5,208 nt of DNA, taken from Clostridia bacterium BRH_c25. GTDB taxonomy: Bacteria; Bacillota_A; Clostridia; Lutisporales; Lutisporaceae. The position numbers were made by a program, and so were the translations under genes. This document shows, piece after piece, positions 1 through 5,208 of this stretch (its first letter is position 1; every line of letters starts with the position of its first letter). Under the pieces are notes generated by a model. That model was not told where the DNA came from and searched no databases. It was given only the letters and a program-made list of their open reading frames with translations. Location: assembly GCA_001515955.1 (NCBI GenBank), contig LOES01000255.1:1-5208 (forward strand), written 5' to 3'.

Positions 1-386
1 CAAAGGATTCGCTGTTTAATGCTCTTTCTGTCGTAAGGAAAATAACCGGAAAGGATATGAAGCAGTTTGACATTCATGTTAACTGTATAGGCGGAGGGAA
101 GGTTGACGGACCTTCCGCAGGAGCTGCAATAGCTTGCCTTGTGTATTCAGCAGTAATGGGGCGGCCTGCAAGACAAGACACTTGTATTACCGGGGAAATA
201 TCCTTAAGAGGCTGTGTAAAGGCGGTTGGCGGCGTTGTGGAAAAGATACTTGGGGCAAAAAGAGCCGGGTTCAAAAACGTCATAATTCCTGAGGAGAACA
301 AGAGTGAAGCCAAGGGTCTCGATGGAATAAATATAATTACCACAGGCAATATTCAAGAAGTAATCAGTTTTATGTTTGAGGAATAG
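1..386 (+). CDS. lonC: Lon-family ATP-dependent protease, LonC-like, C-terminal proteolytic domain (5' end outside window)
   Basis: The reading frame is open from the first complete codon at base 3, so the ATG at 57 is an internal methionine and only the last 127 residues are visible. They form the end of a Lon (S16) peptidase domain. The catalytic serine is in DGPSAG (Ser codon 114-116) and the partner lysine is in the VEK of GGVVEKILGAKRAG (Lys codon 243-245). The two are 43 residues apart, as in E. coli Lon (S679/K722). Lon proteases are cytoplasmic AAA+ enzymes that degrade misfolded and regulatory proteins. The AAA+ part is not visible. The LonC assignment rests mainly on position: in clostridia a Lon paralogue of this sporulation-associated subgroup sits between rplI and dnaB. 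Only 16 bp separate it from dnaB, so co-transcription is likely. It could instead be another Lon paralogue. The domain call is firm and the subgroup call is moderate. Confidence 0.85.
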   Translation, partial: KDSLFNALSVVRKITGKDMKQFDIHVNCIGGGKVDGPSAGAAIACLVYSAVMGRPARQDTCITGEISLRGCVKAVGGVVEKILGAKRAGFKNVIIPEENKSEAKGLDGINIITTGNIQEVISFMFEE

Positions 387-393
387 AAATTCC

Positions 394-399
394 GAGGAG
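394..399 (+). promoter_or_regulatory. Ribosome binding site of dnaB (bears on start choice)
   Basis: GAGGAG lies only 3 nt before the ATG at 403, which is shorter than the usual 5-10 nt. The in-frame TTG at 409 would have a 9-nt spacer. The ATGs at 418 and 421 are too far away. Translation may therefore begin at TTG 409, shortening the protein by two residues. Confidence 0.7.
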
Positions 400-402
400 T
401 GA

Positions 403-1749
403 ATGAAATTGAGCGATATGATGCAAAGAATACCACCCAATAGCGTAGAGGCCGAGCAGTCGGTTCTGGGAGCAATGCTCCTTGACAAGGAAGCCATATC
501 CACAGCTACTGAGCTTATCAGCGGGGAGGACTTTTACAGGGAAGCACACAAGGAGATATTTGAAGCGATAGTGGATATATATGACAGAGGTGAACCGGTA
601 GATCTCATTACGCTTACTGAAAAGCTCAAAACAAGGAACACACTGGATGCTGTAGGAGGGATCACTTTCCTGACCAACCTCATGGATGCAGTCCCGACTA
701 CACATAATGTTAAATACTATGCCAAAATCATTGAGGACAAGTCTCTGCTCCGGAGGCTCATAAAGTCGTCCAATGATATAATTGCCAAGAGCTATCAGGC
801 CTCCGAGGATATCGGAGAAATAATAGATGATGCAGAGAAAGGCATATTCAATATTTCGCTGAACCGGTCTACCCAGGGCTTTACACATGTAAAAAACATA
901 TTGAATGTGAATTTTGATAAAATAGAGGAGCTTTATCTTAATAAAGGAAAACTCACAGGAGTGCCGACAGGATTCACTGATTTGGACGGCAAGCTCTCAG
1001 GATTGCAGAAATCTGACCTGGTATTGATTGCTGCAAGGCCTTCCATGGGTAAATCCTCTTTTATGATGAATATAGTCCAGCATGCAGCAGTGCGGGACAA
1101 AGTCACAACTGCAATATTCAGTCTCGAGATGTCCAAGGAGCAACTGACACAGAGATTGTTATGCGCAGAAGCTCTTATTGATGCTCACCGTTTAAGGATA
1201 GGCGATATTAATGAGGATGAATGGGTAAAGCTTGCAAGGTCTATGGGGCCACTTTCTGAAGCACCTATTTTCATAGATGATACTCCTGCCATATCAATAA
1301 CCGAAATGAGGGCAAAATGCAGGAGACTCAAGCTTGAGCATAATCTGGGACTTATAGTAATCGACTATCTGCAGCTTATGCAGGGCAAAAGCAGCTCTGA
1401 AAGCAGACAGCAGGAGATATCCGAAATATCAAGATCACTGAAGGCTCTTGCCAGAGAAATCAATGTTCCTGTAGTAGCACTATCTCAGCTTTCCCGTGCA
1501 CCGGAAATGAGAGCTGATCACAGACCTATCCTCTCTGATCTTAGAGAGTCAGGAGCTATAGAGCAGGATGCCGACGTCGTAATGTTCCTATATCGGGATG
1601 AGTATTACCATCCTGATTCAGAGAAAAAGAACATTGGGGAGGTAATTATAGCCAAGCAGAGAAACGGTCCGACTGGAACCATTGAACTGGTGTGGCTGGG
1701 ACAATTCACAAAGTTTGTGAACAAAGAAAAGTACATAGGAGCAAATTGA
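403..1749 (+). CDS. dnaB: Replicative DNA helicase DnaB (DnaC in Bacillus nomenclature)
   Basis: Hexameric 5'-3' helicase that unwinds DNA at the replication fork and recruits primase; it acts in the cytoplasm on chromosomal DNA. The 448 residues match the usual family length. The N-terminal domain begins with the hallmark PPNSVEAEQSVLGAMLLD (about residues 11-28) and runs to about 115. A linker follows, then the RecA-like ATPase domain from about 185. Visible motifs are Walker A ARPSMGKS (211-218, Lys217), catalytic Glu242 in FSLEMS, Walker B LIVIDYLQLM (317-326, Asp321), the SQLSR motif (361-365), and AKQRNGPTG (417-425) with the arginine finger Arg420. No intein or frameshift interrupts it. 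The ATG at 403 is used here, but TTG 409 fits the ribosome binding site better. It follows the Lon gene by 16 bp and is followed by a probable terminator, so it looks like the last gene of its operon. Confidence 0.98.
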   Translation: MKLSDMMQRIPPNSVEAEQSVLGAMLLDKEAISTATELISGEDFYREAHKEIFEAIVDIYDRGEPVDLITLTEKLKTRNTLDAVGGITFLTNLMDAVPTTHNVKYYAKIIEDKSLLRRLIKSSNDIIAKSYQASEDIGEIIDDAEKGIFNISLNRSTQGFTHVKNILNVNFDKIEELYLNKGKLTGVPTGFTDLDGKLSGLQKSDLVLIAARPSMGKSSFMMNIVQHAAVRDKVTTAIFSLEMSKEQLTQRLLCAEALIDAHRLRIGDINEDEWVKLARSMGPLSEAPIFIDDTPAISITEMRAKCRRLKLEHNLGLIVIDYLQLMQGKSSSESRQQEISEISRSLKALAREINVPVVALSQLSRAPEMRADHRPILSDLRESGAIEQDADVVMFLYRDEYYHPDSEKKNIGEVIIAKQRNGPTGTIELVWLGQFTKFVNKEKYIGAN

Positions 1750-1784
1750 TTTACATAATTCTATGATTTTTGTTGTTTTATTGG

Positions 1785-1820
1785 AGCTTTCGCAGTATTT
1801 TGTAGAAGGCTTTTTGTTTT
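1785..1820 (+). terminator. Probable Rho-independent terminator after dnaB
   Basis: AGCTTTC (1785-1791) can pair with GAAGGCT (1805-1811), giving seven base pairs including one G.U around a 13-nt loop. The tract TTTTTGTTTT (1811-1820) follows directly. The site is 36 bp past the dnaB stop codon. The stem is short and has only three G-C pairs, so it may be moderate in strength, but position and T-tract fit a terminator for the lonC-dnaB transcript. Confidence 0.65.
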
Positions 1821-1844
1821 AATATTATATACACAGCCTTATCC

Positions 1845-1873
1845 TGTGCATAACTTGTGGATTGTGTGCATAA
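1845..1873 (-). promoter_or_regulatory. DnaA-box group 1 (two near-consensus boxes plus one degenerate)
   Basis: TGTGCATAA occurs at 1845-1853 and again at 1865-1873. Read on the minus strand each is TTATGCACA, which fits the relaxed DnaA consensus TTATNCACA and differs from TTATCCACA at one base. Between them TGTGGATTG (1856-1864) matches at seven of nine positions in the same orientation. The starts of the two good boxes are 20 bp apart, about two helical turns. DnaA is the initiator protein that binds such 9-mers. Binding here is inferred from sequence only. Confidence 0.6.
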
Positions 1874-1909
1874 CAAAATTACAGAATTGACATAAGGCCA
1901 ACAAAATTA
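1872..1909. repeat. Short direct repeat AACAAAATTA
   Basis: The 10-mer AACAAAATTA occurs at 1872-1881 and 1900-1909, 28 bp apart. The first copy overlaps the end of the DnaA-like box at 1865-1873. The sequence is A/T rich, so chance is possible. No function is assigned. Confidence 0.3.
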
Positions 1910-1916
1910 ATATACA
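1887..1916 (+). promoter_or_regulatory. Candidate promoter between the two DnaA-box groups
   Basis: A perfect -35 hexamer TTGACA (1887-1892) is followed after 18 bp by TATACA (1911-1916), which matches four of six bases of the -10 consensus. Transcription would start near 1923 and run through the second DnaA-box group toward the FAD dehydrogenase gene. The -10 is weak and the region is A/T rich, so this is tentative. Confidence 0.4.
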
Positions 1917-1930
1917 TGGCAGTATACATG
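1911..1930. repeat. Short direct repeat TATACATG
   Basis: TATACATG occurs at 1911-1918 and 1923-1930, a 12-bp period. The first copy overlaps the candidate -10 element at 1911-1916 and the second covers its likely start point. It could be an operator or chance in A/T-rich DNA. I know of no regulator that matches it. Confidence 0.3.
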
Positions 1931-1966
1931 TTGATACGAGTAGGTTTTAACAGCATATCGAACATA

Positions 1967-2005
1967 TGTGCATATCTCTGTGGATAATGTGGATAATGTG
2001 AATCA
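1967..2005 (-). promoter_or_regulatory. DnaA-box group 2 with two perfect abutting boxes
   Basis: TGTGGATAA occurs at 1979-1987 and immediately again at 1988-1996. On the minus strand each is the exact DnaA consensus TTATCCACA. Two weaker copies flank them in the same orientation: TGTGCATAT (1967-1975) and TGTGAATCA (1997-2005), each with seven of nine matches. Four same-facing 9-mers in 39 bp, two of them exact, is hard to explain by chance. The sequence match is strong. The biological role (initiation, DnaA titration or transcription control) is inference. Confidence 0.75.
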
Positions 2006-2016
2006 GAATTTTCTGA
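2003..2016. repeat. 14-bp inverted repeat beside the DnaA boxes
   Basis: TCAGAA (2003-2008) and TTCTGA (2011-2016) form perfect arms around TT. It overlaps the last degenerate DnaA-like 9-mer and opens the A/T-rich stretch. It may be a small operator or a chance palindrome. No T-tract suggests a terminator. Confidence 0.3.
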
Positions 2017-2070
2017 AATATTAGTTATGATGTGATATCTATAATTTTATTATTCAAACTCCATATAATA
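2006..2070. other. A/T-rich stretch next to DnaA boxes
   Basis: By my count 12 of 65 bases are G or C (about 18%), clearly lower than the flanking genes. It directly adjoins the perfect DnaA boxes, the arrangement seen where DnaA opens DNA. It lies on the 5' side of the TTATCCACA motifs, whereas in the B. subtilis unwinding element the melted DNA lies on the 3' side. An unwinding role is therefore uncertain. Confidence 0.4.
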
Positions 2071-2183
2071 ATGAAGACGATTTCAATAAAAAATATGGCG
2101 CAGGGAGCACATAGCATTGAAGACACTGAAATCCACAGGATATACGGCTGGAAAGAATATAACGGCATATAAGCTGTGTTGTC

Positions 2184-2212
2184 TTGACTTGGAAGGTATA
2201 TTCTGTTAGGAT
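2184..2212 (+). promoter_or_regulatory. Candidate extended -10 promoter for the FAD dehydrogenase gene
   Basis: TTGACT (2184-2189, five of six) is followed after exactly 17 bp by TAGGAT (2207-2212, four of six). A TG at 2204-2205, one base before the hexamer, gives an extended -10. The predicted start near 2219 would give a leader of roughly 118 nt before the ATG at 2337. This is the best-spaced vegetative-type promoter in the gap. A weaker pair, TTGAAC-N18-CATAAT (2241-2270), lies downstream as an alternative. Confidence 0.55.
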
Positions 2213-2320
2213 AAAATTTGGATAAAAATGCGTTTTAATATTGAACAACACAAAGGATATCCCGCATAATGTATAATTCATAGAAACAATCATACTATAT
2301 ATATTTTCTCATAGAAGGAT

Positions 2321-2326
2321 GGAGGT
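2321..2326 (+). promoter_or_regulatory. Ribosome binding site of the FAD dehydrogenase gene
   Basis: GGAGGT is a near-perfect anti-16S match with a 10-nt spacer to the ATG at 2337, supporting that start. The N-terminal flavin-binding strand begins within five residues of it. Confidence 0.85.
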
Positions 2327-2336
2327 CGGTGCCTGA

Positions 2337-3716
2337 ATGAAATATGATGTCATAATAGTAGGTGCAGGAGCAAGTGGCATATTTGCAGCCTATGAGCTGA
2401 TGCAATACGATGAGTCCATAAAGGTTGCAATGTTGGAAAAGGGGAATGAGCTTAATAAAAGAAAATGTCCTATAGATAATGAAAAAATCAAGTCCTGTAT
2501 TCACTGTCCAACCTGCAGTATTATGAATGGATTCGGAGGGGCAGGAGGCATGTCTGACGGCAAATATAATATAACCAATAACTTTGGCGGAGAGCTTTTT
2601 AAATATATAGGCAGGAAGAAAGCTCTTGACCTTATGTATTATGTGGATGCGGTCAATTGCAAAATGGGGGGTGCCGAGGCCAAGCTTTACTCAACGGAAA
2701 ACAATGACCTGAGGACAAAGGCACTGAGACATGACCTTCATTTGCTGGATGCTGAGGTGCGTCATCTGGGTACGGACAGGAATCAGGTAATATTGAACAA
2801 TCTTTATGAGTATTTGAAGAATAAGATAGATATTGTTTTCAGTACAGAAGTATCGGATATTGAAAAGCAGGGAGATACCTTTTCCGTAGAAACAAACAAA
2901 GGGGAATATACCTGCAGCAAATTAATTCTGGCAACCGGACGTTCCGGCTCAAAATGGATCTCAAAGATATGTGAAAAGCTTGGGATAAATACCGAGAGCA
3001 ACAGGGTTGACATCGGTGTGCGTGTTGAGCTTCCAGCTTCAATATTTGAACATATAACAAGCCAGGTATATGAAAGCAAGATTGTATATAGAACAGAGAA
3101 ATATAACGATCTGGTCAGGACCTTCTGCATGAATCCTCATGGGGAGGTTGTTACAGAAAACACTAATGGGATTGTTACAGTAAACGGACATAGCTATTCA
3201 GACCCAAAATACCATACCGAGAATACAAATTTCGCGCTGCTTGTTTCGAACAAATTCACAGAGCCTTTCAAGAATAGTAACGAATATGGTGAATCAATAG
3301 CCAGAATCAGCAATATGCTGGGCGGTGGGGTACTGGTACAGCGCTTTGGAGATTTAGTAAAGGGACGCAGATCCAGCGACAGAAGAATGGAAAAAAGCTT
3401 TCTGCGCCCAACCTTAAACGCTACATCGGGAGATTTGAGCCTTGTCATTCCGAAGAGACAGCTTGATAATATCATAGAGATGATTTATGCTCTGGATAAG
3501 ATAGCTCCCGGAACAGCAAATGAAGATACACTGTTGTATGGTGTAGAAGTCAAGTTTTATAATTCTCAGGTGGAAGTAGACAACAATCTGGAGACATCAA
3601 TAAAAGGATTGTATATTTTAGGTGACAGCTCAGGGGTAACACATTCATTATCCCAGGCGTCGGCAAGCGGTGTGCATGTTGCCCGCTTGCTTGGAGAAGA
3701 ATACAGAACATGTTGA
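2337..3716 (+). CDS. Uncharacterised FAD-dependent dehydrogenase (COG2509 type)
   Basis: A 459-residue probable cytoplasmic flavoprotein with no signal peptide or membrane segment. The N-terminal Rossmann fold is plain: VIIVGAGASG (residues 5-14, GxGxxG) with Glu34 as the likely FAD-ribose contact. It is followed by an unusual cysteine motif, C44-x9-C54-x2-C57-x2-C60, running into GFGGAGGMSDGK (65-76). A second dinucleotide-fold motif, LATGRSGS, lies at about 198-205. The C-terminal FAD contact is YILGDSSGV (426-434), before SLSQASASG. I recognise this layout as the COG2509 FAD-dependent dehydrogenase group, whose substrate and electron partner are, as far as I know, undefined. Some family members carry an extra N-terminal domain of about 70 residues that is absent here. 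The four cysteines could bind a metal or Fe-S cluster or act in redox chemistry, but that is inference. purA starts 33 bp downstream with no terminator between, so the two may be co-transcribed. Confidence 0.9.
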   Translation: MKYDVIIVGAGASGIFAAYELMQYDESIKVAMLEKGNELNKRKCPIDNEKIKSCIHCPTCSIMNGFGGAGGMSDGKYNITNNFGGELFKYIGRKKALDLMYYVDAVNCKMGGAEAKLYSTENNDLRTKALRHDLHLLDAEVRHLGTDRNQVILNNLYEYLKNKIDIVFSTEVSDIEKQGDTFSVETNKGEYTCSKLILATGRSGSKWISKICEKLGINTESNRVDIGVRVELPASIFEHITSQVYESKIVYRTEKYNDLVRTFCMNPHGEVVTENTNGIVTVNGHSYSDPKYHTENTNFALLVSNKFTEPFKNSNEYGESIARISNMLGGGVLVQRFGDLVKGRRSSDRRMEKSFLRPTLNATSGDLSLVIPKRQLDNIIEMIYALDKIAPGTANEDTLLYGVEVKFYNSQVEVDNNLETSIKGLYILGDSSGVTHSLSQASASGVHVARLLGEEYRTC

Positions 3717-3734
3717 TAAGAAAGAATATTATAA

Positions 3735-5027
<1,293 letters not shown>

Positions 5028-5066
5028 ATTGTTTAAAGGAAGATTATTGAAATTGAAAAAAGTGTG

Positions 5067-5102
5067 TTGACAAATTGACTCTGACATTGTAGAATGTATA
5101 AA
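5067..5102 (+). promoter_or_regulatory. Two overlapping promoters for tRNA-Lys
   Basis: The first promoter is TTGACA (5067-5072), 17 bp, TAGAAT (5090-5095): a perfect -35 and a five-of-six -10 at ideal spacing. The second, shifted 7-8 bp, is TTGACT (5075-5080), 16 bp, TATAAA (5097-5102), with five of six at both hexamers. The A-rich GAAATTGAAAAAAG just upstream could act as an UP element. Predicted starts are near 5102 and 5109, giving a short leader of about 20-30 nt before the tRNA. The first promoter is well supported by sequence. Whether the second is also used is unknown. Confidence 0.8.
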
Positions 5103-5127
5103 TGTGAGCCGCAAAAATTGCTCACAT
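5102..5127 (+). repeat. Perfect 8-bp inverted repeat in the tRNA-Lys leader
   Basis: ATGTGAGC (5102-5109) and GCTCACAT (5120-5127) are perfect complements around a 10-nt loop. The repeat ends 3 nt before the mature tRNA and begins at the predicted transcription start. As RNA it would be a stable leader hairpin. As DNA it could be an operator. It lacks a following T-tract, so it does not look like a terminator. Confidence 0.6.
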
Positions 5128-5130
5128 CCT

Positions 5131-5206
5131 GACTCACTAGCTCAGTTGGTAGAGCACATGACTTTTAATCATGGTGTCCGGAGTTCGATTCTCCGGTGAG
5201 TCACCA
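5131..5206 (+). tRNA. tRNA-Lys (anticodon UUU)
   Basis: A complete 76-nt cloverleaf with encoded CCA. The acceptor strands GACTCAC (5131-5137) and GTGAGTC (5196-5202) pair perfectly, followed by discriminator A5203 and CCA 5204-5206. The D arm is GCTC/GAGC. The anticodon stem CATGA/TCATG (5157-5161, 5169-5173) encloses loop CTTTTAA with anticodon TTT at 5164-5166. The T arm is CGGAG-TTCGATT-CTCCG. The UUU anticodon decodes AAA and AAG lysine codons in translation. It has its own strong promoter just upstream. Only two bases follow in the window, so it cannot be seen whether it stands alone or begins a tRNA cluster. Confidence 0.98.
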
Positions 5207-5208
5207 TA

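Larger units (their letters stand above)
1750..2336. other. 587-bp intergenic region between dnaB and the FAD dehydrogenase gene
   Basis: No convincing gene is present on either strand. In order it holds a terminator-like hairpin (1785-1820), DnaA-box-like 9-mers (1845-1873 and 1967-2005), a candidate promoter and short direct repeats (1872-1930), and a 14-bp palindrome (2003-2016). After that come an A/T-rich stretch (2006-2070, about 18% GC by my count), a second candidate promoter (2184-2212) and a ribosome binding site (2321-2326). It is unusually long for a housekeeping cluster whose other gaps are 16, 33 and 103 bp. Each of these parts is listed separately. Confidence 0.85.

Noticed and set aside
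370..888. A 172-codon minus-strand open frame opposite dnaB
   Set aside because: It is antisense to the conserved N-terminal domain of DnaB. No ribosome binding site or recognisable motif supports it.
2129..2137. AAATCCACA as an extra DnaA box on the + strand, and ATATACACA at 1827-1835
   Set aside because: Each has two mismatches, faces opposite to the main group and stands apart from it. They are too weak to list as features.
2071..2172. A 33-codon + strand frame from ATG 2071 to TAA 2170-2172 in the intergenic gap
   Set aside because: No ribosome binding site precedes it, it is short, and I recognise no family. It is not impossible as a small protein but not supportable from this sequence alone.
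2054..2293. A 79-codon minus-strand open frame in the gap
   Set aside because: Only a poor A/T-rich sequence precedes its start, the composition is irregular and no motif is recognisable. It is most likely a chance frame in A/T-rich DNA.
3713..3733. TTGATA followed by A/T-rich sequence as a promoter for purA
   Set aside because: No -10-like hexamer lies at a workable 16-18 bp spacing.
5103..5127. TGTGA...TCACA resembling a CRP site, and TGTGAGC resembling a lac operator half
   Set aside because: The half-sites are separated by 14 bases rather than the 6 of a CRP site, and the lac operator likeness is limited to a few bases. A leader hairpin explains the symmetry better.
5131..5208. tRNA-Lys 3' end as an attachment site for an integrated element
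   Set aside because: The window ends two bases after the tRNA, so neither a repeat of its 3' end nor an integrase can be seen.

Overview
The window reads as ordinary chromosome from a low-GC, endospore-forming Firmicute, most likely a clostridium of the Ruminiclostridium/Acetivibrio type. The evidence is A/T-biased third positions, heavy use of AGA/AGG (Arg) and ATA (Ile), strong GGAGG-like ribosome binding sites, and the clostridial gene order lonC-dnaB followed by purA. The organism assignment is an inference from gene content and style. All genes lie on the + strand.

Layout: (1) bases 1-386 are the 3' end of a Lon-family protease gene (LonC-like) containing the Ser/Lys catalytic dyad. (2) 403-1749 is dnaB, the replicative helicase, 16 bp downstream and probably co-transcribed with the protease gene. 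(3) 1750-2336 is a 587-bp non-coding gap. It begins with a probable intrinsic terminator, then holds two groups of DnaA-box-like 9-mers all in the same orientation, including two perfect back-to-back TGTGGATAA copies. A very A/T-rich stretch and candidate promoters reading rightward follow. (4) 2337-3716 encodes a 459-residue FAD-dependent dehydrogenase of the uncharacterised COG2509 type, with an unexplained four-cysteine motif. (5) 3750-5027 is purA (adenylosuccinate synthetase). (6) 5131-5206 is tRNA-Lys(UUU) with an encoded CCA, preceded by two overlapping promoters and a perfect 8-bp inverted repeat at the predicted transcription start.

Functionally this is a housekeeping neighbourhood covering protein quality control, replication, AMP synthesis and lysine decoding. 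In relatives such as Bacillus subtilis the rplI-dnaB-purA region lies fairly close to oriC, which makes the DnaA-box cluster behind dnaB plausible as a DnaA-binding or titration locus. I see no phage, insertion sequence, CRISPR or defence genes. I also see no clear undescribed multi-gene system. The most interesting items are the DnaA-box gap, the uncharacterised FAD enzyme, and the compact tRNA-Lys promoter/leader. [Format repair note: the feature confidence values were absent from the original answer; the schema requires them, so they were filled in at repair from the wording of each evidence text.]
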